A DNA stretch of 64,000 nt from Cellulomonas carbonis. GTDB taxonomy: Bacteria; Actinomycetota; Actinomycetes; Actinomycetales; Cellulomonadaceae. Positions within the stretch are counted from its first letter, which is position 1; each line of letters opens with the position of its first letter. The translations under genes were made by a program, and so were the position numbers. Of the stretch, positions 45,305 to 53,204 are shown piece by piece. The stretch spans positions 372,001 through 436,000 of the forward strand of contig NZ_BMEB01000003.1 of NCBI RefSeq assembly GCF_014636275.1, read 5' to 3'. The notes under the pieces are model-generated. The model worked only from the letters and a program-made list of their open reading frames with translations, made no database searches and was not told where the DNA came from.

Positions 45305-46339
45305 TCAACCGCCTACCGGGGGCCGCTCCGCGAGCCACGCGTCGATGCCCGCGAGCATCCGTCGCCGGGTGCCCTCCGAGGCGCGGGACGCCCGGACCGA
45401 GCCCCGGGCGAGCTCGGCGAGCGCGGCGTCGTCGAACCCGTGCACGGTGCGTGCCGTCTCGTACTGCGCGACGAGCCGGGACCGGAACAGCAGCGGGTCG
45501 TCCGCGCCGAGCGCGACCGTCGCGCCCGCCTCGGCGAGCGTGCGCAGCGGCACGTGGCCGTGCTCGGCGTAGACGCCGAGCGAGACGTTCGACGCGGGGC
45601 ACACCTCGAACGCGACGCCGCGCCGCACGAGGTCGCCCAGGACGCGCGGGTCCTCGGCCGTCCGCACGCCGTGCCCGAGCCGGTCCGGGTGCAGGTGGTC
45701 GACGACCTCGCGCACGTGGTCGGGTCCGAGCAGCTCGCCGCCGTGCGGGACCAGCGCCAGCCCGGCCTGCGCCGCGATCCGGAAGGCGGGCGCGAAGTCG
45801 GGCGTGTCCCCGCGCCGCTCGTCGTTGCTCAGCCCGAAGCCGACGACCTCGCCGGGTCCGTCGCCCGCGTACCGGACCGCGAGCCGGGCGAGGGTCCGCG
45901 CGTCGAGCGGGTGCCGCGTCCGCGACGCCGCGACGACGACCCCCACCTCGACCCCGGTCCGCCGCGACGCGGACCGCGCCTCGTCGAGGACGATCTCGAG
46001 CGCGGGCGTGAGGCCGCCGACGAACGGTGCGTACGACGTCGGGTCGACCTGGATCTCGAGGCGCCCGGACCCCTCGGCCGCGTCGTCCTCGGCGGCCTCC
46101 GCGACGAGACGCCGCATGTCCGCCTCGGACCGCACGCACGCCCGAGCGGCGTCGTACAGACGTTGGAAGCGGAACCAGCCCCGCTCGTCGGAGGGCGCGC
46201 GCAGCGGGTCGCCGTGCTGGAGCGCGTGCGGCAGGCGCATCCCGTGGGCGGCGGCGAGCTCGGCGAGCGTCGAGGGGCGCATCGACCCCGTGAAGTGCAG
46301 GTGGAGGTGCGCCTTCGGGAGCCGGGCCAGGTCGCGCAC
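45305..46339 (-). CDS. Adenosine deaminase-family protein
   Basis: Metal-dependent amidohydrolase predicted to deaminate adenosine or a related purine. The zinc ligands HLHLH are at about residue 10 (LPKAHLHLHFTGSM), with LVPHGGE near 205 (His ligand region and Glu), RLGHG, CPASN and the Asp pair in LGADDPLLF near 285. Two usual positions differ: GFGLSNDE replaces the more common GxDLAGxE. It is 344 residues from GTG 46339, chosen because the family starts just before the HLHLH motif; an upstream GTG at 46381 is possible. A deaminase near this place is common in actinobacteria. Confidence 0.85.
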   Translation of the reverse strand: MRDLARLPKAHLHLHFTGSMRPSTLAELAAAHGMRLPHALQHGDPLRAPSDERGWFRFQRLYDAARACVRSEADMRRLVAEAAEDDAAEGSGRLEIQVDPTSYAPFVGGLTPALEIVLDEARSASRRTGVEVGVVVAASRTRHPLDARTLARLAVRYAGDGPGEVVGFGLSNDERRGDTPDFAPAFRIAAQAGLALVPHGGELLGPDHVREVVDHLHPDRLGHGVRTAEDPRVLGDLVRRGVAFEVCPASNVSLGVYAEHGHVPLRTLAEAGATVALGADDPLLFRSRLVAQYETARTVHGFDDAALAELARGSVRASRASEGTRRRMLAGIDAWLAERPPVGG

Positions 46340-46413
46340 GCCCGCAGTCTGCCAGCCGTGCCCGCGCACCGCCTCGGGCACGGCGCTCGCCGGTCCCGCG
46401 GCCCGCCGTCGGA

Positions 46414-46440
46414 TGAGAGTCCTCTCACCCGACTCTCACC
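46414..46440. promoter_or_regulatory. Candidate response-regulator site upstream of the phosphotransferase
   Basis: CTCTCACC occurs twice with an 11-base period (46422-46429 and 46433-46440), the spacing bound by OmpR-family regulators. The first copy is also the right half of a palindrome, TGAGAG-TC-CTCTCA (46414-46427). Related sites lie at 47810-47847 and 51209-51226. Confidence 0.55.
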
Positions 46441-46473
46441 GGTGCCGTCGTGGGCACGTGGTGGTCTCGAGGC

Positions 46474-47910
46474 GTGCCCCTGAACGCCCCCGTGCTCGCC
46501 CCCGTGCTGGCCCCCGTGCCGGCCCCCGTGCTCGCCCCCGCACCGTCGGCCGACCTCGAGCGGTCCGACCTCGCGCTGCTGACGGGCGCCGCGGCGGGGG
46601 ACCTGCTGGCGGCGGTGCTCGCGGCCGAGGGCGTCCGACTCACGGGGTGGGCCGTGCACCAGGTGCACCACCGGCCCGGGGTCGGGGTGACCGTCGGGTG
46701 GACGGTGTCCTGGGAGGGTGCGGGGCCGGGACCGGGTCCGGCGGCCACCGTGCGCAGCCGCGGCGACGAGTACCTCCTCGGCACGACCGCAGCGGTCCCG
46801 GCGGGCACGCCCGGCAGCACCACGGCGACGCTCGACGGTCGGCCGGTCACGGTGTGGCGCCACCCCGCCGACCCGGTCCTGCCAGGCCTGGCGCGCGTGA
46901 GCGACGCCGCGTCGGCGGTCGCGGTCGTGACGCCACCCGGGGCGGCGACGCCGGCGCCCGGCGCACCCGCACCCGACGCGCCGCCGCCGACGCTCGAGCT
47001 GGTCACCTACCGGCCGCTGCGCCGCGCCGTGCTGCGTACCACGACCGGCACGACGACCGGCACGACGACGGCGTACCTCAAGGTCGTCCGGCCCCGCACC
47101 GCGCCCGACCTCGTGCGTCGCCACGCGCTCCTGCTCGACGCGGGGCTCCCGGTGGCGCCCGTGCGGGACGCGGGCGACGGCGTCCTGGTCCTCGGGGAGC
47201 TCCGCGGGACGCGCCTCACGGATGCGCTCGCGGTCGACGGCGCGGCGGACCTCGACCCGCAGGCCGTCGTGGAGCTGCTCGACCGGTTCCCCGACGGGCT
47301 GCTCGAGCTCCCGCGCCGCCGGGCGTGGGCCGACCACGCGCAGCGCTACGCCGAGGCCGCCGCCGCCGTCGTCCCCGACCGGGCCCACGAGCTCGGACTG
47401 CTCGGACGCGAGGTCGCCTCGCTCGTCGGGCGGTCCGACCCGGGCCCCGTCGTGCCGACGCACGGCGACCTGCACGACGCCAACCTCCTGCTCGGCCCGA
47501 CCGGCCACGCGGTGGTCGGGCTCCTCGACGTCGACTCCGCCGGCCCTGGTCACCGGGTCGACGACCTCGCCTGCCTGCTCGGCCACCTCGCGGTCCTGCC
47601 GGTGCTCGCGCCAGAGGTGCACCGCCACGTGCCGCCGACGCTCGCGCGCTGGCTCGCGGCGGCCGACGCGACGGTGGACCCCGTCGCGCTGCGCGCGCGG
47701 GTCGCGGGCGTGGTGCTCTCGCTCGTCGCGGGAGCGGCGCCCGAGGGCGGCGGTCGGGCTCGGGACGCCGTCGCGCTCGTCGAGGAGTGGGTCCAGGCCG
47801 CCACGGATCTGAGAGAGCTCTCACCGTCCGGTCCGCGGCGTCTCATGACGTCCGCCGAGGCTGGGGACGTCGGGCCGGCAACGGCCCCCGAACGAGGAGG
47901 ACACCCATGA
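46474..47910 (+). CDS. Aminoglycoside-phosphotransferase-fold protein
   Basis: APH/choline-kinase-like protein of about 478 residues. The C-terminal half has the Brenner motif as PTHGDLHDANLLLGP and the metal Asp in LLDVDSAGPG, so it may phosphorylate a small molecule. The N-terminal half is degenerate, and the first 25 residues are a repeat of APVLAPV type. The start is uncertain: GTG 46474 is taken because the regulator site at 46414-46440 makes GTG 46450 too close. The stop overlaps the ATG of the following gene. No evidence that it confers antibiotic resistance. Confidence 0.72.
   Translation: MPLNAPVLAPVLAPVPAPVLAPAPSADLERSDLALLTGAAAGDLLAAVLAAEGVRLTGWAVHQVHHRPGVGVTVGWTVSWEGAGPGPGPAATVRSRGDEYLLGTTAAVPAGTPGSTTATLDGRPVTVWRHPADPVLPGLARVSDAASAVAVVTPPGAATPAPGAPAPDAPPPTLELVTYRPLRRAVLRTTTGTTTGTTTAYLKVVRPRTAPDLVRRHALLLDAGLPVAPVRDAGDGVLVLGELRGTRLTDALAVDGAADLDPQAVVELLDRFPDGLLELPRRRAWADHAQRYAEAAAAVVPDRAHELGLLGREVASLVGRSDPGPVVPTHGDLHDANLLLGPTGHAVVGLLDVDSAGPGHRVDDLACLLGHLAVLPVLAPEVHRHVPPTLARWLAAADATVDPVALRARVAGVVLSLVAGAAPEGGGRARDAVALVEEWVQAATDLRELSPSGPRRLMTSAEAGDVGPATAPERGGHP
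47810..47847. promoter_or_regulatory. Second candidate response-regulator site, inside the phosphotransferase gene
   Basis: TGAGAG-AG-CTCTCA (47810-47823) repeats the palindrome seen at 46414, and CTCTCACC is followed 22 bases (two helix turns) later by TCTCATG. It lies about 85 bases before the start of the Ser/Pro-repeat gene, so an internal promoter for that gene is likely. Confidence 0.5.
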
Positions 47911-48494
47911 ACGCACGGACCGTCGCTGTCGTCACCGGGGCACTCGGCGCGCTGGGGGTGGGTGCGACCGCCGCGCTCGGCGCCGGCCCGCTCTCGACCC
48001 CCTCGCCCGAGGACGCGGGTGAGCGCGTCACGACCCGCTCCGCGGACGACGACGAGCCGTCGCCGACGCCGTCGGTCACGCGCGAGCCCGCCGTCGGCAC
48101 CACCGTCGCCCCGTCGGTGAGCCCCACGCAGCTCACACCTGGCTCGGGCGTCACGTCCGTGACGGCGTCGAGCGCGATGACGCCCATGACCCCGCCCACG
48201 GCGACCTCGGCCCCCACGACCGCGAGCGCGGCGTCCGCACCGTCGCCCGCGACGCCCCCGACCCCCGCGTCGGCGCCCTCGCCGGTCACCGCCCCGAGCC
48301 CGGTGACGCCGCCCTCGCCGGTGTCGGCCCCGTCGCCGGTCACGCCGCCGTCGCCGGTGTCGGCGCCCTCGCCCGTGACGCCGCCCACGCCGCCGAGCGC
48401 CCCGTCGCCGGTGACGCCCGCGAGCCCGGCCTCGGCCGCCTCGCCCGCGACGCCGCCCTCGCCGGCCAGCGCGCCGTCGGCGCCCTCGGCCTGA
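47907..48494 (+). CDS. Small secreted Ser/Pro/Thr/Ala repeat protein
   Basis: 195 residues. A short signal-like helix (TVAVVTGALGALGVGATAAL) is followed by an acidic patch (ADDDEPSP) and then a region without any charged residue. From about residue 110 this becomes a 12-residue tandem repeat, SPVTPPSPVSAP and variants, about six copies, matching a 36-bp minisatellite. There is no anchor or cysteine. It is probably an extended, perhaps glycosylated, cell-wall-spanning chain; function unknown. ATG 47907 overlaps the phosphotransferase stop, with an excellent GAGGAGG upstream. Confidence 0.75.
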   Translation: MNARTVAVVTGALGALGVGATAALGAGPLSTPSPEDAGERVTTRSADDDEPSPTPSVTREPAVGTTVAPSVSPTQLTPGSGVTSVTASSAMTPMTPPTATSAPTTASAASAPSPATPPTPASAPSPVTAPSPVTPPSPVSAPSPVTPPSPVSAPSPVTPPTPPSAPSPVTPASPASAASPATPPSPASAPSAPSA

Positions 48495-48550
48495 CGACCC
48501 GCCCGGTCACCCGGGCGCACCGACCTGCCGCGCCCCCCTCGGCAGGACGC

Positions 48551-48580
48551 GAGCGGGCGGCTCCCCGGAGCCGCCCGCTC
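48551..48580. terminator. Bidirectional terminator between the Ser/Pro-repeat gene and the response regulator
   Basis: Perfect 14-bp inverted repeat GAGCGGGCGGCTCC and its complement with a 2-base centre, lying between the two convergent operons. Confidence 0.7.
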
Positions 48581-48595
48581 GTCCGCGGGCCGTGC

Positions 48596-49258
48596 TCAGA
48601 CGAGGCGGTAGCCCATGCCGCGGACCGTCTCGACGCGGTCCGCCCCGATCTTGCGGCGCAGGTAGCGCACGTAGACGTCGACGACGTTCGAGCCGGGGTC
48701 GAAGTCGTAGCCCCAGACGCGCGAGAGGAGCTGCTCGCGGCTCAGCACCTGGCCGGGGTTCCGCAGGAACGCCTCCGCGAGGCCGAACTCGCGCGCCGAG
48801 AGGTCGACGTCCCGGCCGTCGACCCGCATGCGTCGCGTCCGCAGGTCCAGCGCGAGGTCGCCGTGCGCGAGCACCGGCTCGCCGGCCCCCGCCGCGCCGT
48901 CGGCGCGCAGCCGGAGCCGGATCCGGGCGAGCAGCTCCTCGAACCGGAACGGCTTGGCCATGTAGTCGTCGGCGCCGCCCTCGAGCCCGGCGACCGTGTC
49001 GGTCACCGAGGTCCGTGCCGTCAGGATGATCACCGGGATCGCGTTCCGCGCGTCCCGGAGGCGGCGCAGGACGGTGAACCCGTCCTGGTCGGGCAGCCCG
49101 AGGTCGAGCACGAGCAGGTCGAAGTCGCCGGTCTGCGCGAGGTCGTGGGCCTCGCGACCGGTGCCGACGACGAACGGCGCGTAGCCCGCCGCACGCAGCC
49201 CCTTGGCCACGAACGACGCGATGCGCTCCTCGTCCTCGGCGATGAGGATCTGGCTCAC
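48596..49258 (-). CDS. OmpR-family response regulator
   Basis: 220 residues. Receiver domain with the acidic pocket AEDEE, phospho-acceptor D52 (LLVLDLGLPD), T80 and K102 (YMAKPF); then a winged-helix domain ending in VDVYVRYLRRKIG and VETVRGMGYRLV. All catalytic residues are present. GTG 49258 overlaps the sensor kinase stop by 4 bases. Direct repeats of the type it should bind lie upstream of its own operon and of the facing genes. Confidence 0.95.
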   Translation of the reverse strand: MSQILIAEDEERIASFVAKGLRAAGYAPFVVGTGREAHDLAQTGDFDLLVLDLGLPDQDGFTVLRRLRDARNAIPVIILTARTSVTDTVAGLEGGADDYMAKPFRFEELLARIRLRLRADGAAGAGEPVLAHGDLALDLRTRRMRVDGRDVDLSAREFGLAEAFLRNPGQVLSREQLLSRVWGYDFDPGSNVVDVYVRYLRRKIGADRVETVRGMGYRLV

Positions 49259-50793
49259 CGGGGCTCCTCCTGGGTCTCGTCGGGCGGCGGGGTGCCGAGG
49301 GGGAGGGCGACGACGACGCGCGCACCCGTCGTCACGTGCGGGTCCACGAACGCGTCGCCGCCGTGCGCGCGGGCGATCGCCCGGACGATGGCCAGGCCCA
49401 GCCCCGAGCCCTCGACGCCGCGGCCCTGCACGCCGCGCTGGAAGCGGGCGAACACGCGCTCGGCGTGCGCGGGCGCGATCCCCGGCCCCTCGTCCCGGAC
49501 CCACAGCTCGACCTCGTCGCCGAGCACCCGGCTGCCGAGCCGGACCGTGGAGCCGGCCGGCGCGAACTTCGCCGCGTTGGCGGCGAGCTGGAGCCACGCC
49601 TGCGTCACGCGGCGCTCGTCGAGCGGCACGACGACGTCGGCGCGTGCCTCGACGCGCCAGGCGTGGTCGCCGAGGAGCCGCGCCCTGTCGAGCACGTCGT
49701 CGGTCAGGACGCCGACGTCCGTCGCGACGGGCGCGACGAAGTCCGGACGCTCGACGGTCGCCAGCACGACGAGGTCGTCCACGAGCAGCTGCATCCGGTC
49801 GAGCTCGTCGAGCACGAGCCGCCGGGTCTGCCGCACGTCGTCGGGGTCGGCGACGTCCATGACCTCGAGGTGGCCGCGCACGATCGTCACCGGGGTCCGG
49901 AGCTCGTGGCCCGCGTCGTCCAGGAGCTGGCGCTGCGACGCGAACGACCGCTCGAGCCGCTCGACCATCGAGTTGACCGTCCGCGCGAGCTCGGAGATGT
50001 CGTCGTCGCCGTGCACCGGGATGCGCTGGGAGAGGTCGGTGTCGGTGATGCGCTGCGCGGTGTCGCGCAGCGCGCGCAGCGGCGCCAGCAGCCGCCCGGC
50101 GACGAGCCAGCCGACGGCCGCGAGCACCGCGAGCGCGGCGAGTCCGACGAGTGCGAACGTCCGGTAGGTGCGCACGAGCTCGGCGTGCGCGGTCTCGCGG
50201 TCGACGGCGACGACGAGCGCGCCCGTCGACGGATCGCCCTCGACGCTCACGGGGACGGTCGCGTAGCGGTACGACCGGTCGGCGGTCACGACCGTCCGCA
50301 GCCGGACACGGGTGTCGTCCTGCGCCGCGACGCCTGCCGCGACCAGCTGGGGCACGTCCTCCGGGCGGACCGCGACGGGGTCGGGCTCGACGAGCGCGAC
50401 CCTCCCGTCGACGACCGCCATGAGGCCCTCGACCGGTGCCGGCACGGACCGCCGCATCGCGGTCCGCATGAGGTCCTCCGCCGTCGTGAACGGCCCGCCC
50501 GTCGCCGGGTCGACGCCCTCGGTCGCGAGCGTCCGGAACTCCTCGACACGGCGGCGCAGCGAGTCGTCGGCGAGCTCGTCGACGCGCTCGCGCTGCAGCA
50601 GGAAGGCCGTGCCGCCCGCGACCGCCATCCCGACGGCGGCGAGCGCGACGACCGCCGCGAGGATGCGGGTCCGCACGGACGTCGGTCGTCGGGCGGCGCC
50701 GTCGGCCGGTCGCGTGCGGGCCCCGTCGTCGGGCAGCGGGATGACCTCGGTGGGCTGGTCGTCCCCGCTCGTCCGCGGCTCAGTCGTCGTCAT
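49255..50793 (-). CDS. Sensor histidine kinase (HisKA/HATPase, HAMP)
   Basis: 512 residues. Helix at about 45-70, an extracytoplasmic sensor of about 155 residues with no recognised fold, a second helix, HAMP (LLAPLRALRDTAQRI), H-box DDAGHELRTPVTI with His at about 295, and the ATPase boxes QLAANAAKF, VRDEGPGIAPAHAERVF and GSGLGLAIVRAIA. The start ATG 50793 lies inside the end of the upstream Asp-rich gene (14-base overlap). The frame stays open further upstream only because it reads through the GAC/GAT-rich repeat of that gene. Confidence 0.94.
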   Translation of the reverse strand: MTTTEPRTSGDDQPTEVIPLPDDGARTRPADGAARRPTSVRTRILAAVVALAAVGMAVAGGTAFLLQRERVDELADDSLRRRVEEFRTLATEGVDPATGGPFTTAEDLMRTAMRRSVPAPVEGLMAVVDGRVALVEPDPVAVRPEDVPQLVAAGVAAQDDTRVRLRTVVTADRSYRYATVPVSVEGDPSTGALVVAVDRETAHAELVRTYRTFALVGLAALAVLAAVGWLVAGRLLAPLRALRDTAQRITDTDLSQRIPVHGDDDISELARTVNSMVERLERSFASQRQLLDDAGHELRTPVTIVRGHLEVMDVADPDDVRQTRRLVLDELDRMQLLVDDLVVLATVERPDFVAPVATDVGVLTDDVLDRARLLGDHAWRVEARADVVVPLDERRVTQAWLQLAANAAKFAPAGSTVRLGSRVLGDEVELWVRDEGPGIAPAHAERVFARFQRGVQGRGVEGSGLGLAIVRAIARAHGGDAFVDPHVTTGARVVVALPLGTPPPDETQEEPR

Positions 50794-51187
50794 CGTCGTC
50801 CGAGCCGTCGTCCCCGTCGTCGTCGTCCGAGCCGTCGTCGTCCCCGTCGTCCCCGTCATCCCCGTCGTCGTCACGGTCGCCGCCGTGGTCGTCGGAGGGC
50901 TCGACGGGCGGGGCGGGCTCGACGACGGCCGGTGGGGGCGGCGCGGGCTCCGACGGCGGCCCGGACGGCGGCTCCGGGGTCGGCTCGGGCTCCGGGCTCG
51001 CGGGCGGGGTCGTCGGCGTGGGCTCCGCGGAGGGCGTGGGCGCGACCGGGGCCGTCGTCCCGGTCGGCCCGACCACGACGGGGTCGCCCAGGTCGACGTC
51101 GGGCGGCGGCGCGGCCACGGCGACGCCCACCGCGACCGCCACGGCCGCGACGGCGCCGGTCAGGGCGAGGGGCAGGGCGCGTCGCAC
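50780..51187 (-). CDS. Small exported Asp-rich protein, first gene of the two-component operon
   Basis: 135 residues. Signal or anchor helix ALPLALTGAVAAVAVAVGVA, a Pro/Glu-rich middle (EPEPTPEPPSGPPSEP) and a 35-residue end made almost only of Asp and Gly (DDDGDDGDDGDDDGSDDDD). The tail is strongly negative and could bind calcium, magnesium or cationic peptides outside the cell, which suggests a role in sensing by the kinase encoded next; this is inference. GTG 51187 sits directly downstream of a GATACT -10 element with short leader. Real gene status is supported by the overlap with the kinase and by the promoter. Confidence 0.7.
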   Translation of the reverse strand: MRRALPLALTGAVAAVAVAVGVAVAAPPPDVDLGDPVVVGPTGTTAPVAPTPSAEPTPTTPPASPEPEPTPEPPSGPPSEPAPPPPAVVEPAPPVEPSDDHGGDRDDDGDDGDDGDDDGSDDDDGDDGSDDDDDD

Positions 51188-51193
51188 GCGACC

Positions 51194-51227
51194 AGTATCG
51201 GGTCCCCCGATGAGACGAGGATGAGAA
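51194..51227 (-). promoter_or_regulatory. Promoter of the two-component operon with regulator repeats in place of the -35
   Basis: On the minus strand TCTCATC occurs twice with an 11-base period (51226-51220 and 51215-51209) and is followed 9 bases later by GATACT (51199-51194), a good -10. The lack of a -35 with repeats at that place is typical for promoters activated by an OmpR-type regulator. Confidence 0.6.
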
Positions 51228-51243
51228 CGCCCGGCGGGCCGGC

Positions 51244-51879
51244 TCAGGGCGTCCGCAGGATCCCGCGCTCGAGCGCGACGGTGACGGCGCGCGTCCGGTC
51301 GTCGACCCCGAGCTTGGCGAAGATCCGCAGCAGGTGCGTCTTGACGGTCGCCTCCGCGATGAACAGGTCGGAGCCGATCTGCGCGTTGCTGCGGCCGCGG
51401 GCGACGGCCGCGAGCACCTCGAGCTCGCGCGCCGTCAGCCGTTCGGTGCCGTTGCGGACCTGCGTGACGAGGCGCCGCGCGACGGACGGTGCCAGGACCG
51501 TCTCGCCGCGCGCGGCGGCGCGCACGCCCTCGACGAGCTCGTCGCGCGGGGTGTCCTTGAGCAGGTACCCGGCGGCCCCGGCCTCGACGGCCCGGAGGAT
51601 GTCGGCGTCGGTCTCGTAGGTCGTGAGCACGACGACGCGCACGCGCGGGTGCGCCGCGAGGATGCGCTCGGTCGCGGTGGCGCCGTCGACGACGGGCATC
51701 CGCAGGTCCATGAGCACGACGTCGGGTGCCGTCCGGGCCACGACGTCGAGCGCCGCGGCGCCGTCGGCGGCCTCGCCGACCACGTCGAGGTCGGGCTCGC
51801 CCGCGAGCAGGCCGACGATCCCCGCGCGCACCACCGGGTGGTCGTCGACGACGACGAGGCGCACTCCTGACGCGGTCAC
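51244..51879 (-). CDS. LuxR/NarL-family response regulator
   Basis: 211 residues. Receiver with DD at 12-13, phospho-acceptor D58 (VVLMDLRMP) and Lys in YLLKDTP; C-terminal HTH of LuxR type (LTARELEVLAAVARGRSNAQ, TVKTHLLRIFAKLGV). GTG 51879 overlaps the kinase stop by 4 bases. Last gene of the ATPase-permease-kinase-regulator operon, and probably its controller. Confidence 0.95.
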   Translation of the reverse strand: MTASGVRLVVVDDHPVVRAGIVGLLAGEPDLDVVGEAADGAAALDVVARTAPDVVLMDLRMPVVDGATATERILAAHPRVRVVVLTTYETDADILRAVEAGAAGYLLKDTPRDELVEGVRAAARGETVLAPSVARRLVTQVRNGTERLTARELEVLAAVARGRSNAQIGSDLFIAEATVKTHLLRIFAKLGVDDRTRAVTVALERGILRTP

Positions 51880-53204
51880 GGGTCCATCCTCCCCTCGTCG
51901 GCGGGCAGCAGGACGCGCACGCGCGTGCCGCCGTCGGGTGGGCTCGTCACGTCGAGCGTGCCGCCGCCCGACGCGACCCGGTCCCGCATGCCGCGCAGCC
52001 CGAAGCCCTCGACGGCGGCGGGCGAGATGCCGCGCCCGTCGTCGACCACCTCGAGCACCACGCCGACGTCGGTCGCGTCCCGCAGGACGAGCTGCACGTG
52101 GTGGGCGTCGGCGTGCCGGCGCACGTTGGTCAACGCCTCCTGCGCCGCACGGAGGAGCACGACCTCGGCCTCGCGCGACACGGCGGGCTGGCCGGGCGGC
52201 AGGACGAGGTCGACGCGCACGCCCGTCTCGGCGGAGAACCGACGTGCGAGCCGGCCGAGGGCGTCCGCGAGGGTCGTGCCCTCGAGGTCGACGGGTGCGA
52301 GCGCCGCGACGAGCGCACGCGCCTCGGCGAGGTTGTCACGCGCCGTGCGCTCGGCGAGCTCGATGCGCGCGACGGCCGCGGCGACGTCGTCGCGACGCAG
52401 GTCGGCCGTCGCGGTCTGCGTCAGCATGATGACGCTCGTGAAGCCCTGCGCGAGGGTGTCGTGGATCTCGCGGGCCATGCGCTCGCGCTCGGCGAGGACG
52501 CCCGCCGCGTGGTGCGACGCGGCCAGCTCGTCCTGCGCGGCCTCGAGGCGTGCGAGCAGCTCGGCGCGCTCCTCGCCCCGCTCGGCGATCTGGGTCAGCC
52601 AGAGCCCGAGGAGCAGCGAGAACGACACCGACACCAGTGCCTGGCCCAGGACGTTCGGCAGGACGTCGCGGTCGAAGCCGTGGTGCGCCGCCATCGCGCC
52701 GAACACGCCGACGGTCAGCACGCCCGTCACCGCGATCCCGGTGCGGCGCGTCGACGAGAAGAACCACACGTGGCTGTACGCCACGAACAGCAGCAGCGCG
52801 CCCGCGGGCGTCACGAGGACGACCCCGGACACCAGCGGCACCAGGACCGCCAGGTACGCCGCCGTGAGGCGCGTGTCGCCGGTCCGCGCCCCGCGCCGGC
52901 CGAGGGCCCAGTACGCCACGAGGAGCCCGGCGAGCAGACCCCACGCGACGGCGACGTCCCGGCGCGGGTCGTCGTCGAGCGCGAGCGTCACGCCCGCGAT
53001 GACCACCAGCGCGACCGTGGCCACGTCCCAGCCGCGCAGCGACCGCGCCCAGAAGTCGCTGCGGTCGTCCGCCCGGTCGGATGCGACGGCGCCCACGGCA
53101 CCGCCGCACCCGGCGGCGTCGTCGCGCTCGTCCGCGCCCGCGCCGACGAGCCGGGGGAGCCCGTCGCCCGGCTCGTGCGCGGCCCGCGGGGCCTCAGCCG
53201 TCAT
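51876..53204 (-). CDS. NarL-type sensor histidine kinase
   Basis: 442 residues with several N-terminal membrane helices (about 55-195), HisKA_3 H-box RMAREIHDTLAQGF with His near 249, and a HATPase domain with QEALTNVRRHADA, DDGRGISP and GFGLRGMRDRV. No large extracellular sensor, so it probably senses in the membrane, as DesK/LiaS-like kinases do. ATG 53204 overlaps the permease gene end by 11 bases. Confidence 0.93.
   Translation of the reverse strand: MTAEAPRAAHEPGDGLPRLVGAGADERDDAAGCGGAVGAVASDRADDRSDFWARSLRGWDVATVALVVIAGVTLALDDDPRRDVAVAWGLLAGLLVAYWALGRRGARTGDTRLTAAYLAVLVPLVSGVVLVTPAGALLLFVAYSHVWFFSSTRRTGIAVTGVLTVGVFGAMAAHHGFDRDVLPNVLGQALVSVSFSLLLGLWLTQIAERGEERAELLARLEAAQDELAASHHAAGVLAERERMAREIHDTLAQGFTSVIMLTQTATADLRRDDVAAAVARIELAERTARDNLAEARALVAALAPVDLEGTTLADALGRLARRFSAETGVRVDLVLPPGQPAVSREAEVVLLRAAQEALTNVRRHADAHHVQLVLRDATDVGVVLEVVDDGRGISPAAVEGFGLRGMRDRVASGGGTLDVTSPPDGGTRVRVLLPADEGRMDP

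Noticed and set aside
46474-47910. Aminoglycoside resistance gene
   Set aside because: Only the general phosphotransferase motifs are present; N-terminal half is degenerate and the context is a chromosomal regulon, not a resistance cassette.
50794-50874. Longer N-terminus for the histidine kinase (Thr/Gly/Met repeats)
   Set aside because: It is only the alternate-frame reading of the GAC/GAT-rich end of the Asp-rich gene; the ATG at 50793 gives a normal kinase N-terminus.
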